Origin: Sequoia sempervirens
Lineage: Eukaryota; Streptophyta; Pinopsida; Cupressales; Cupressaceae
Direction: 5' to 3'
DNA: 64,000 bases
Assembly: GCA_007258455.2 (NCBI GenBank)
Contig: VDFB02262577.1
Span: 16,522-80,521 of the forward strand
Part shown: piece by piece, positions 10,740-22,443 of the stretch
How the letters are laid out: each line of letters starts with the position of its first letter
How positions within the stretch are numbered: position 1 is the first letter of the stretch
Position numbers and translations under genes: made by a program
Notes under the pieces: model-generated
Databases searched by the model: none
The model's input: only the letters and a program-made list of their open reading frames with translations
What the model was told of the DNA's origin: nothing

Positions 10740-12540
10740 ATTAATTTTTTTAATTCAATGTTTGTTTAATATATGGCTTCCACTTTGTGGCTATGACTAG
10801 AACAGGGGGGAAATAGTTAATATTGTTCTTTAGCGTATATCGTTTCATTTTTAGAACATAATAAAATAATTAATACTGTTGATAATTTAACGTTTGGTTA
10901 CATTAGGTATTATTAATTATTGTTCTCTGCTTAAGCCTATAGTGGGTGTATTTTAATATCAATATATATATATATGTATGTGTGTGTGTGTGTAGACATA
11001 TACATACATTTATATATATTTCAATTTCCCATGGGTCTATCTTTATGGCTTGCATTTATCTGATATGGTGGGAAAAGGGATATATATACACAGACATATA
11101 TACATACACATATATACACATATATACATATATAAGCCTATACATATATATATATATACACACTTTTTTTTTTGTAGGGTTTTTGTTTGATGTTTGCATG
11201 TTGTGGGTGTGTTTGCAATGGAATAAAATTGTAGGGGTTTTGGAGTTTCTTTTAATTGTTATTATATAGCCCAGGGTATATTGTGGCTTATATATATATA
11301 TGTATGTATATATATATGTATATATATATATGTATATGTGTGTGTGTGTAGACATATACATACATTTATATATATACATAAACATATATACATATATATA
11401 CACATATACATATATACATATATACATATATATGCACATATATATAGGCACATATATATACATATATATTTTTGTAGGGTTTTTGTTTGATGTTTGTGCT
11501 TTGTGGGTGTGTTTGCAATGAAATAAAATTGTAGAGGTTCTATAGTTTTTGTCTATTGTTATTGTATAGATCGAGATATATTATGGCTTGATGCATGTGG
11601 ATGGCTGTTGAAAGTAATGTTGTTTGATTTATGGCTTTCATTTTCTGGTTATAGTTGGAACACAATAGAATAATTAATGTTGTTGATTCTATGTTTGGTT
11701 ACACTACATATCATTCATTACTGTTCTCTGCTTTAGGCTATATAGGGTATATTTTAATATCAATATATATGTGTAACATTAAAATTATTAACGTTATAGA
11801 GTTTTGGTCATTTCTTAGTGTATAGATCGGGCTATATTGTGGCTCTCTACATATGGGTGGCTATTGAAACCATTGCAGTTTGATTTATGGCTTTCACTTT
11901 CTAGTTATAGTTGGAACATAATAAAATAATTATATATATGTGTACATATATACATGTATTTATATATATTTCAATTTCCTATGGGTCTCTCTCTATGGCT
12001 TGCATTTAGTTCATATGGTGGTAAAAGGGATATATATACATATACACACACACATATATACATACATATATATTCTTGTATAGTTTGTGTTTGAAAATTG
12101 CACTTTGTGGCTTAGTCCATGCGAGTGGCCATTAAAAGTAATGTTGTTTCATTTATGCTTTTCATTTTCTGCTTATGGCTGGAACAAAATAAAACAATTA
12201 ATGTTGTTAATTCTATATTTGGTTACATTAGGTATTATTGATTATTGTTCTCTCCCTTAGGCTATATAGGATACATTTTCATATCAATATATATATCCAA
12301 GATTAAAATTGTTAAGGTTATGGAGTTTCAATTGATTCTTATTGTATAGCTCGGGCTATACTGTGGCTTTCTGCATCTTGGTGGTTGTTGAAACCAACGT
12401 TGTTTGATTTATGGCTTTCATTATCTGGTTATGGTTGGAACAGAATAAAATAATTAATGTTGTCCATTCTATGTTTGGTTACATTAGGTATTATTGATTA
12501 TTGTTCTATAGCTTAGGCTATGCTTGTGTCAACTTTCCTT
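10740..12540 (+). repeat. Tandem array of a ~260-bp unit interrupted by microsatellites
   Basis: A unit anchored on GG(T)TGGAACA...AAATAATTAAT recurs with GGAAC at 11657, 11913, 12181 and 12437, i.e. every 256, 268 and 256 bp. Each unit carries a TTTATGGCTTTCATTTTCTG block, a TTGGTTACATTAGGTATTAT block and a TATTGTGGCT block. An earlier copy at ~10800 is separated by expanded TATA/CACA tracts. Two copies of a TTTTGTAGGGTTTTTGTTTG block at 11171 and 11474 belong to the same array. Noncoding. Confidence 0.8.
11290..11470. repeat. TATA/CATA microsatellite inside the 260-bp array
   Basis: Alternating TATATG/TATACA tract with a short GTGTGTGTGT stretch. Related tracts lie at 10962-11010, 11082-11162, 11930-11965, 12030-12075 and 12640-12730, each at an equivalent edge of an array unit. 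Confidence 0.9.
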
Positions 12541-12899
12541 GCAATTTTCATCAACATCACCATTTTCCTCTTTTCTAGTGCTGGGGTAGACTTGGCTGAT
12601 GGGTTATTATTTGGTCAGAATTTTCGTCAGCCCTGTCGGTATATGTATATATATATACACATACATATATTGATATACATACACATTTGTATACATATAT
12701 ACATATATATATATATACACATATACAAATATAGTGGCAGAGGGCTTATAAGTCTAGTCAGAATTTTACTCAGCCTCCTAATTTTTTTTCCTTCCAGTTG
12801 CCATAAAAAAGGTGGTGAAGGCAGTTGTTGGGTACTTTGGGAATGGGGCAACATTTTTTGAGCCATGTGGATAGAGAAGGCTATGTAAATTAAAAGATG

Positions 12900-14800
12900 G
12901 TTCACATCAACATTAATTGTTGTATGCTTTGCATGTACTGACGATGGATGTAAAAACAATAATGATAAATGGAAGCCATAAATGGAACAATATAGCCTAA
13001 TGCAGAAAACAACAGTGAACAATCCCCTATGTAAAACAACATGGAGTACATAACATTAACTATTTTACTACATTCCACCATCACCACAAAACAAAAGACA
13101 TGAAGGAAACAATATTGTTATCTACACTCACACAAATGGCCAAATGTGCAAAACACTAAAAATCACAATGAAAAATCCATACAAAAACATGAGCGCAAAA
13201 TTTAAACAATGAATCAAAAAATATCATTGAGAACAAATTATATACACTTTTTCCAACAGAACCCTCTAAAAAATGCAACAATCTACCATAAAAAAACACA
13301 ACCTATATAACATTAACTATTTCATTGGGTTGAAACCATCGTGCACAAAAACACGACTTCCAACAGTGGCTCACATATAAAACCCATAAAACACAGAAAG
13401 CTCCAAGTAACAGCCCAACTCAAAACCTTCACCATGAAAAAACAAACCCTAAATCAATCAATATTGGTTTCAATGGTTACCCAGATGGGGAAATTCATGA
13501 AAAACACAACAGCTTAACTATTTTCTAGCCATTCACACAAAACGGAAGCCATAAATAAAATAATATTGCCAACACTCACCCACATGTGAAACCATACAAC
13601 AATCAATGCTAACAACATTTTCCTGGCCTCCTCTACACTTTTGTCATTTTTCCAGACTCCTCTATCATCGCACCAAATGACCACCACCTTTTACACGGCA
13701 ACATAGACCCAAGACCGACAACTTAAATCAGTAGGGCTAACAAAAATTCTGACCAAATTATAACCCATCTGCCAAGTTTTCCTCAATGCTGAAATAGTTA
13801 GAAAATGGTGAGGCAAATGAAAAATCCAAGCAAAGTTGACACAAAATTCACCAAAAACACAGCAGCTTAACTATTTTCCAGCCATTCACACAAAACAGAA
13901 GCCATAAATGAAACAATATTTCCAAAACTCACCCACATGCTAAAACCCACAAAAGACAAGAAATATCGATTTCAAGATTCACCAAAAACACAATAGATTA
14001 ACTATTTTCTAATCATTCACACAAAACTGAAGCCATAAATGGTACAATATAACCAATAGTCACCAACATCCCAAGACCCACACAACTGTATAGTCTTGCC
14101 AACAACAATCAACACAATGAAACAATCTCTTTCAATAATAACCCAGATGAGATGCACCTCTTCCCGCTTCCTTCAATAACACCCCTTCCCACTTGCTTCC
14201 TCTTTCCTCCGTTCCTTCTCCATGACCTACAAAAGAGCACCATAAAATTATCACAACCCACACCTTTTACAACCATCAACACATGCAAAAAATCACAAGA
14301 TAACCTTCAACCACCTTCACAAAAATTGCATAGCCGTTCAACGCACTAGCACCTTGATAGAAGCTTTCCCTCCACACTCACAACTACCATCAACAATAAC
14401 ATAAACCCTCAAAATGACAATAAAAAATATGTTATCGATAATTGTATAGACATTCATTTTGTTTTTTGAGGACTTTAAAAAAGAATTTACTTGCAACATC
14501 ACCACTACACGGAAACAATACAACAATCAATGCTATTGAGATTTCATTGGCCTCCTCCACACTTCCATCATCTCCCTGGAATCCTCTATCATCACACCAA
14601 ATTCCCGCCACCTTTTACACAACAACGGAGACCCAAGCCCAACACCTTAAACCAATAGGGCTGACAAAAATTTAGACTAGACTGTAACTCATCTGCCAAG
14701 TTTTCCTTGGCGTCAGAAAAGTTGAAAAATAGTGAGGCTGAAAAAAAATCTGAGCAACATTGACACAAATAGCCTATCGGCTAATAACTCTATCATGTCA
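12900..14800 (-). repeat. Inverted counterpart of the 260-bp array
   Basis: The same family read on the minus strand: GAAGCCATAAAT words at 12971, 13547, 13901 and 14031, and an inverted copy of the GTCAGAATTTTCGTCAGCC module at 13720-13830 and again at 14650-14780. With the plus-strand array at 10740-12640 this makes a large imperfect inverted repeat. No coding potential is supported. Confidence 0.65.
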
Positions 14801-15008
14801 CATTACAACCTACCCTATCTAGCATACACCACAAAATTTGTATCCATCATTAATCCATTTTGCCATACCTAATGGACAACATATCAAAGACACTTCAATA
14901 TATGCAAAGGAGATACCATCATTCCAAAGATGACTCTCTCATAATAAAAGAGGTGTACAATGGTGTATGTGGTGCTAAGTAAAATTTATTATTATAGCCA
15001 CTGAATTA

Positions 15009-16480
15009 TCAGAACATGCTTTCCTTAGTCAAAATGTCTTGATCAAATATTTTGATGAAAAGGAAAAATAGGTTTTGAAGGGACACGAAACCCTTTACAA
15101 AAGAGACAGAAAAAGCTACTAAGAGAATATAACAATCAACCAACAATAGTAACCTAACCGAAAAAAAACTGACCAGCATGGGAGCCAAATAAAAGTAAGA
15201 CAACTAACAACCAGTGGTTCCCACTAGCAAAACAACAACAAACTAACCAACCAGAGACCAAAAAAGAAAGCAACAAAAATAAACTAAAAAATAATGAAGC
15301 CCACCATGAGTTTTGCCATTTCAACCTACTGGGACTTATGATTTTCAACTATATCTAGCAGTTCCTTTTCTTTAGCATCAAAATCCTTTTTCCACTCGAT
15401 CGATCCTCTCCCAACCAGTACCTTTTCATCAGCCTTAAGGGATTTTTTCCCTTACCGTAAGCCACATGATCTATCTCCATGAGTTCAAAGAAGTGGACAT
15501 TCTCTTCCCTAAGCTGACTAATTTTCTTGATAAGTGTCTCCAAGGCTTCAGTGCTATTCTTGACCGAGACATGACTCACTTGCATCAAATTTCTAATTTC
15601 ATTATTTAAACTTGTAACATTAGCCTCGAGGGCTTTCATTCTATCCTCACATTGCAAATTGAACTCATATTATGGTAGTGTTCCAGCTCCACCAATCTGT
15701 CAATGAGGATATCTGAAACAAAGGTCTTCAGGATATTCTAAACAGTTTCCTTAAGGCCCCAATTTTAATATTGATTTTATTGAATTCCTGCAAGGTCCAT
15801 TTGGTCAATTTGAAAGTATGGGTAGCACCCACCCTTTCCATATCCAACATGCCAAACATTGAAGTTTCCTCCTCATCTAAGTACGAGAAATCCTCTAATA
15901 GAGGATCAATTTTCAGGGGTGGATCAACATTTCTCTTGCCCTCACTCTCCACATTTCACTCACCAACCTCTTTATCTAGAGAAGCACTATGTAAATCATG
16001 AACATGGGAATCCTCCAAAGTCACAACAGTTATGTTAGGGTTATTGCTAACCTCAACCTTTGTAGGATCCCTAACTGCCACATCAGACTCCTTTTTCTTT
16101 AAATTAGCTTATATCTTCAACAACCTTCTTGGTTTTTCAACCACATCAACCTTATTCTAGGCCCCAACCTCATTAGCCCCACCAACAACACCTTTATGAT
16201 CAGCCACTTCCTCCACTCTTGGAGAGGACCCATCTGACCCTACCTCTGTGTCTTCACTCTGAGAAATGGCCAATCTCTTAGGGGCCTTGTTGATTTTGGA
16301 TCCCACCACCTTCATATTCTTCGACCCCAAAGCCACACCAACCTCATCCTCATTCTTCTCTTCCTCCTCATCCAATGAGGACTTTGAATCCGATGACCCA
16401 GAAAGGGAATCAAAATGTTCCCCCTTACAAATGATGGTGGGAGTCGGGGTAATAGACTGAACATGCTCCATAATAAGCAA
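15009..16480 (-). pseudogene. Decayed acidic/coiled-coil transposon ORF (possibly LINE ORF1-like)
   Basis: Minus-strand reading from 16480 gives a Ser/Glu-rich acidic N-terminal part (SLDEEEEKNEDEVG), lysine patches, an LEDFSYLDEEE block near 15890 and then a heptad-like coiled coil (15657-15400, ALEANVTSLNNEIRNL). Stops and a frameshift break it near 15730. After the ORF comes a hydrophobic-coding stretch and a stem-loop AGGG...CCCT (15094-15079) close to a TTGATCAAATATTTTGATG end. The layout resembles the 3' part of plant non-LTR elements with the RT gene lost, but no RT or zinc knuckle is visible. The family is therefore uncertain. A similar ORF lies in each of the 3.4-kb repeats further on. 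Confidence 0.4.
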
Positions 16481-16499
16481 AATAAATGCTTCATGAAGT

Positions 16500-17117
16500 C
16501 TAACAATATTTAGTTATATAAAATGCTACTTAAGAAGTCTAATAATCTTTAGTTATATAAAATGCTTTCCTTGTTGCATAAAATATGATCCAAGTCAATC
16601 CATTAGTCCATTCCACAAATTGGCATGAGTTAGTACTATTGTATGTTAGTTGATAGTTTCTTTTCTTTTTGTTTGGTTTATCTTTCATTATTTTGATCTT
16701 TATTTTCTTTTATTGTGTAAACCACACTATGCCAACTTGATCATTTCATACCATGGTGTATTTTGAATAATATAAATTATAAAAATTTCTATTATTTTTT
16801 TTCCATGTTTGATGGTTGTTTCATCATCAAACCACCAAAGACATCAAATTCCTTGTGAGTGTTAGAGCATTCTCTTATCTATTATTTTCTTGAGATTTAT
16901 TCAATGCATTGGATACAATTTCATCTTGATCTTATATACCTTAGTGCATAATATCTTTTTTAATATTAAATAATATTTTTTAAACTCAAATACAACATAA
17001 TACATCATGATCTTCATGCATAGTCATCTAGAGATTGCATTCATCCCTTTAATTTTATTTCATCATTTTCTATCATTCATTTGACATTTCTTTATCCATC
17101 TTCTCTTATTTGATTTT
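16500..17117. other. AT-rich spacer, no recognised feature
   Basis: Pyrimidine-rich, no ORF of note, no repeat ends seen. Confidence 0.5.
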
Positions 17118-17575
17118 CCATTTCTCACTCAACTAGGACATATCATCATTATCATCCTCATATATTCTAATTTTTCTTCTCAAACACTTTTATTTTATTT
17201 GAAACATAGTGACTTCATACATTTTTTTAAGAATGGAAAAACTATAGACACTAAAACTATCCACCTAATTCCTAAAATTTTAATATCATTTCTTAATCAC
17301 TCACCACATTGGTTAACTCAATGTTCATTTAGAAAATTATTATTCACCATTTCTCACTCAACTAGGACATATCATCATTATCATCCTTATATATTCTAAT
17401 TTTTCTTCTCAAACACTTTTATTTTCTTTGAAACATTGTGACTTCATACATTTTTTTAAGAATGGAAAAACTATAGACACTAAAACTATCCACCTAATTC
17501 CTAAAATTTTAATATCATTTCTTAATCACTCACCACATTGGTTAACTCAATGTTCATTTAGAAAATTATTATTCA
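17118..17575. repeat. Near-perfect tandem duplication, 229-bp unit x 2
   Basis: Copy 1 is 17118-17346 and copy 2 is 17347-17575, both starting CCATTTCTCACTCAACTAGG. Only about four base differences are seen, so the duplication is young compared with everything around it. There is no extra partial copy. Confidence 0.9.
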
Positions 17576-17784
17576 CCTATTCATAAAGTCATCCTTTGAA
17601 TCAAAATTTATTTGTCACAAATATCTATCAATTGAAGTAAATAACTAATTGTTATCTTAGCATGGATTCAAAATTCAAAAATTCAATTTCTCAATTGAAT
17701 TCCAAGACAATCTATTAATTTAGGTCCTTCATGTGACACTAATTTATTAGTTGAATTCTCCTAAGAAAAATGTATAATTAAAAT

Positions 17785-18056
17785 TGTTAGAGTAATAGGT
17801 TAATTACTTAATTAATTTAATCATGTTGATTAATTAATTGTCATCTTTACTTTATTTTTCATTTAAGCTAAAATTAGGCACTTTAATAATTACTTTATTA
17901 AATCCTAGGATTAACTTAGGGTTTTGATTGATCTCTTTGTAATTATTTAATTCTTGTTAATGCATTTTTCCTTCATGTTTGTAGACCACCATTCTTGTGT
18001 CTCTTGATCTCCCTTGGTATTCATTGTGATCTGTGACAACTTTTAATACTTCTACA
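17785..18056 (+). repeat. Probable Ty1/copia-type LTR (272 bp)
   Basis: Begins TGTTAGAGTAATAGG and ends CTTCTACA, giving TG...CA ends. It is followed at once by a primer-binding-like GGGTATCAAAGC. No second LTR and no copia coding region are found downstream, so this is the 5' end of a mostly lost element. Confidence 0.55.
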
Positions 18057-18057
18057 G

Positions 18058-18069
18058 GGTATCAAAGCT
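18058..18069 (+). promoter_or_regulatory. Primer-binding site, initiator tRNA-Met type
   Basis: GGTATCAAAGC matches the plant retrotransposon PBS core GGTATCAGAGC with one change and sits 1 bp after the LTR end. Confidence 0.55.
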
Positions 18070-18454
18070 TGAGATTTGCAACTTCCTATTCGTCTTTCGA
18101 GGGATTCAAGCATTGAAAGTGCATTTTTCTTTCATCTTCAGTCAATTTGGACCTCACCCTTGTGTCCAAATGGTTCTAAATAGTCATGATTGACCTTTGT
18201 TTCATCAATTTTGGTTATATGGCTCCCAATCTATGAGGGTTTCCAAATCTAGAGCATACCAGCAATTTTGGAGCATTTTGAGCCCAAGCAGACTTCACCA
18301 TCATGTTCAGAGTGTCCAAAAACCCCAAAATCAACTATCAAATCATCAAAATTGGACACAGTGATTTTGAGAGCTAATTTTTTTTCATTTTTGCACCATA
18401 CGACCTAGTATGATACACAATCTAAATTTTTTTTATAAAAAAAAGCACAGTGCT

Positions 18455-18555
18455 AATGGTTGCCACTGTCAATTAACTGCTAGTGGTTAACCACTAGTAG
18501 TTAAACGCTAGCGGTTATTGCTAGCGATTAATGCTAGCTTAACCGCTAGGTTTAA
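18455..18555. repeat. Clustered palindromic CTAG(C/T)GGTTAA motifs
   Basis: About eight variants of the decamer CTAGCGGTTA and its complement TAACCGCTAG lie within 100 bp in both orientations, so the segment can fold into several alternative hairpins. Noncoding. Confidence 0.6.
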
Positions 18556-18559
18556 CCAC

Positions 18560-20440
18560 CAAACCCCTTTTGCCACAGTTTTGGTATTTTAGCCATAACT
18601 TTTATGTCCAAACTCAAATTTTCAAGAACAAAATATTGTAGGAAAGCTAGTTTGAGACCAATCCAATGGTGTAGGTGATTTTTCCTCATTTTCTTTCTTT
18701 CTGCATGTATTTCCAATCAAAATCATATCTTTATTTTTGTGCTTCTAGGGGAATAAATTTTGCATACGAACTTCATTTTTCGAAAAAAGATAGGTGTTGG
18801 AAAGGTCTTCTAGTGATATTTACACTATTTTAAAGGAATGGTTCATAACTAATAGGACTTTTATTTATTTTGTTCCAAGAATGTTATATATATTACAGAT
18901 AAGTTATTTACTCATTCTTAATATTACTTATTAGAAATATGTGGTCCTCTAAAATTTATTCTCAACTTTTACTTATGAAACAAGAGTTTAAGAATAGTGC
19001 TATTTTGATTTGTTGTGTATGTTATGTTTTACCAACATAACATGTAATATTACAAAAAAATTGTTGGAATAATGTGTTAGACAATCTATTGATAGACCTA
19101 ATCAAAGATACTTATAAGCATTATATAATGAATTTACTCTGAATGAGAATAATGACATGGGTGCATTAGATCACATCATCATTTGTAGCATGCCCATCGA
19201 GGATTACATAAAAAAAAATTCATGCTTTTATGCAGGTCCATAAAATATTTTACTTTGGTTATATCCAATATAGATTTTTAAATCACTATTTGTAGCTATT
19301 TTTTAAAATTAAAGTTACAATTTGGTTCATCGTTTAATAATTTAATGGCTAAAAAAAGTGTAAATTAAAGTAATTCTAACTTCTACAAGATAACTACTAC
19401 AACTAAATAAATGAAGTAAAGTTAAAGTTAAATTTATGCTAACAAAAAATCACTAAACCTCACTTAAGTTGTAATAACGCAATTGAAAGTTCAGATAATA
19501 AGTTTGATTGGTTTGTTTCCATATATTAATTGAAATTTTGAGAGAGTAAATTGAATATATTTAAATTTGATAAATTTAATAAATTTTACTTTTAACCTCA
19601 TCGATACTTTAATCCCAGTAAAAACCTTGTTTCATAATTGCTAATAACATTTTGCTTTGGTTGTAACAGTTTTAAAAAAAAAACATTAAAATAATTTGAA
19701 AACTTTAACTTTTTCATAATAATTGCATTATGGTAAAACAAAAATGTTATGCTTAATTTCCCAAAATTCTCAAAAAAAATTTAGCCTATGATATTTGAGG
19801 AAAATAAATTTGAAAATTAAAAAAGTTAAAAATAGCACATTTTACTTTAGAAGAATTAAAATATAATGAATAAAAATAAAATTATCCATTTTGATTTGTT
19901 GAAATAAACAATATTAATCACTAATTAAGAATCTGACCTACTATAATTCCATGGGAGGAAGTAAAAAATATTAATAGGTACTGTCAAACAAAATAAGCTA
20001 AACAACCCATAGGAACTTACTCTTAATGACTATATTTTCAAAAAAAAAATTATATATATACATGAATTTCAGGTTATTCGGGACTAAGTGCTTAGCCTCA
20101 TGAATTATATGAATAGATTTGGAATCTTGTGTGCAAGATACACCGTAGATTATATATTAAGTCTTACCGCTTAAATAATGTAAGTAGCTGGCACATATTT
20201 GTCGGACTGTATGAATAGAGCAGCAAACCAAATACTTATTTATCTACTCAAATACTTTAGCATTTTATGTCACACTTTTCAAAGTGAGAACTGAGCCAAT
20301 AACCCAGTTGACCACGACTATCCATTTTCATAAATTTATCCATATTCAACTAAGTTAGGATTTCTCTCTTTTTAAATGAAATCCTATTACACGATGCAAA
20401 ACTTTACAATGTAAAATTACCCAACTATAACTGCAAGCTC
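18560..20440. other. AT-rich stretch, no recognised gene
   Basis: Possibly remains of the copia-like element leader near its start. No coding region, repeat pair or TIR is visible to 20440. Confidence 0.45.
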
Positions 20441-20529
20441 ATAATGAGGACTACAATGAAACCAAAAAAATTGGTGAATCGCAGCTGGTAAGGAACAACA
20501 ATAAGATTGGCAAAGAATATTTACACAAA

Positions 20530-21030
20530 TAATAATATTTTATTAATCAAACGTCCAAAAGCCTTAAATATTTCCAGAGGACGGCCAAGTTCCAAAATGG
20601 CCTGCATGGAAATCTTTAGGCACAATAACATAAATGCAGGTAGAAAATGATGATCAGTTTCGCATCCCAAATCAGTTACAAATATAAACAAAATTTTCCT
20701 ATGAACTTTTTGGCATATGCGATGAATTTAAAACAGATAAATACAACCCAAAAATGACTTATTTGGACAGCACAATATCATATACACAGTTTACTGCGTC
20801 CATAAACTAATCAAAATGGCAATTTCCATCAGACAGTTTGCTGCTTCCAGTGCCATTGCAAAACTTAAAAAGCAACTCCATTGCATGGTTGGTTCGAAGA
20901 TTTGAATTCACACACTTCATTAATGAGACACTGTAGGTGAGTTTTTAATTCAATCTCCTATTATGCACAATCTCTAAAATAAATCTGGACAGCTTTGCAC
21001 AAACCTGCATAAGAGAGGAACCCATTTGCT
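20530..21030 (-). other. Possible terminal exon / 3' UTR on the minus strand
   Basis: Read on the minus strand this segment has a pyrimidine-rich tract ending in TTATGCAG (acceptor-like, near 21010), about 450 bases of moderate GC without repeats, and an ATTAATAAAATATT poly(A)-signal-like end near 20540. No ORF of significance is seen. It could be the end of a noncoding transcript, or of the gene at 22334 through a further exon. This is weak evidence. Confidence 0.25.
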
Positions 21031-21910
21031 GCTTTATTGAATAAATACTCTTTAATTATAATTACAAGATTTTGATTGTAGTATCAAATTTATTTATAAA
21101 TATTAAGAAAAAAATAATATTAATTTTGAAGGAAAGCTAAAATAATTTATGTTGTAGATTGATTATTTTTTAAATTCAATTTAGCTATCTGATATGCAAA
21201 AAACATTATTATATATTAGAATAAAATTTGTAAAATTTATTCTTTAATAATTTATTATAATGGTTAATAAAATTCATTCTAAGTTATTAAAAAGGTGTAA
21301 CAATATCTTAAAATTGATCATGTTATATATTTTTGGAAGAAGGTCTCAAGTAGTTCTCCAGATAGAATTTGGAAGAAAATTAAAATAAAAATCTAAAGAA
21401 ATATATATAGTTATGAGTAGATTTTTTACCATGCAAAAATTCAAAGACCAAACAAATAGTTTTATAATTTAATTCTACATTATAAATCATACAAATTAAT
21501 AGATTATTCTTTATTTTCATCTTCATTTAACTTTTACCTTTATTTCACTTATATTATACAATCTCAAATTGAATTCATATATGTCCAAATTAATAATTAA
21601 ATTATTATTATCATATAATTATTATTCTTATAATATATATTTGATAAAATATGAATATATAATTTTTATTTAAAAATAATGAAATTAATAACATTATATT
21701 TTCATAATTATTAGATTTAAGAGATGTTTAAATAACAATCTTACAGGTTTTGAAAAAGATTGAATATCTTTTCTTTGGAAAAGACAGTACAAATGTTAAC
21801 TATTCTAATTATAATTTGAAAGTTAAAATTTCCCTATGTACACCTCATCGATGTATATCTCATATTGTACAGATTTAAAAGGATAAATTTTACAGATGTA
21901 TATCCCAGAT
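21031..21910. other. Very AT-rich intergenic spacer
   Basis: Runs of A/T with TATA words and no ORFs. Nothing is supported here. Confidence 0.6.
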
Positions 21911-21919
21911 TGATATACA

Positions 21920-21930
21920 TTAAGTTTTTA
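21920..21930 (-). terminator. Poly(A) signal of the acidic repeat gene
   Basis: On the minus strand TTAATAAAAAC contains AATAAA about 25-30 bases after the predicted stop codon at 21954. Confidence 0.5.
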
Positions 21931-21953
21931 TTAAGGCTCTCCACACCAAACGT

Positions 21954-22334
21954 TCAGCGCCTGCGTTTACAACTCCCATTTATATCTGCAAGATCAAACT
22001 CACCTATTAGCACATAAAATCAAGGCCAAAATCAAATTTCTAAAACTTCACGAGAGCATTATTGTTAAAGCCAAAATCAGCTAAAAATTTCCTACATACC
22101 ATATGGATCACAATAATGTGATCCTCTTTTTCTTTTTCGATCTTCCATGAACAGATCGTCCATGAAGACATCTTCCATCACCTCGTCCATGATAATATCT
22201 GCCATGAAGATATCTTCCATCACCTCGTCCATGATGACATCGTCCATAAAAACATCGTCCTCGTCGATCTCCATGAAAACATATTCTTCTTCAAAATCAA
22301 TGTCTGTCATAACATCGTCCATAATATCGTCCAT
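21954..22334 (-). CDS. Small acidic repeat protein, two exons (about 88 aa)
   Basis: Predicted gene on the minus strand. Exon 1 runs 22334-22100, intron 22099-21986, exon 2 21985-21954. The first ATG is at 22334; a longer reading frame to 22403 starts at TTG. The protein is dominated by Asp/Glu/Met/Phe with a 14-residue repeat of the type IIMDEVMEDxFMxD, then a basic tail (RKRKRG in exon 1, CKRRR just before the stop). The intron has GT(ATGT)...TTGCAG ends and a GCTAAT branch-point-like word about 30 bases before the acceptor. The splice restores a frame that would otherwise stop three codons on. A TATA box (22443-22435) and AATAAA frame the gene. No family is recognised. A highly acidic body with a basic, nuclear-localisation-like tail would suit a nuclear or nucleic-acid-associated role, which is only inference. 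Confidence 0.5.
21986..22099 (-). other. Intron of the acidic repeat gene (114 nt)
   Basis: Donor G|GTATGT, AT/T-rich body, branch-like TGCTAATAG and acceptor CTTGCAG. Its length and composition suit a plant intron. Confidence 0.5.
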
Positions 22335-22345
22335 GATAAGTCTGT
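22140..22345. repeat. 42-bp coding minisatellite
   Basis: The words ATGAAGA(T/C)ATCTTCCATCAC and CTCGTCCATGAT recur with a 42-bp period (22163, 22205) plus partial units to 22340. They encode the acidic 14-residue repeat on the minus strand. Confidence 0.75.
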
Positions 22346-22434
22346 AGGTGGGAAGCTTGAAGAAATTTAAACGAAATGAGGATGAAGGAGGGCTGAAATT
22401 CAAGTCATATGACTATTTAGGACGATTGAAAATC

Positions 22435-22443
22435 TTATATATA
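22435..22443 (-). promoter_or_regulatory. TATA box upstream of the acidic repeat gene
   Basis: TTATATATAAG on the minus strand lies about 100 bases before the ATG at 22334. It would place a transcription start near 22405 and leave a 70-base leader. Confidence 0.45.

Noticed and set aside
11056..11521. ORFs of 60-135 codons around 11.0-11.5 kb
   Set aside because: Same microsatellite effect inside the 260-bp array.
14050..14350. Pro/Thr-rich plus-strand ORF at 14152
   Set aside because: Lies in the inverted copy of the noncoding 260-bp family.
20820..20935. tRNA gene (GGTTGGTTCGAAGATTTG word)
   Set aside because: No cloverleaf arms could be paired around the word.
22147..22347. Plus-strand Ser/Met/Thr repeat ORF
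   Set aside because: Antisense shadow of the acidic minisatellite. The minus strand has the intron, TATA box and poly(A) signal.
22335..22403. N-terminal extension of the acidic protein
   Set aside because: The longer frame begins with TTG. The first ATG is at 22334, and the TATA position suits a leader here.
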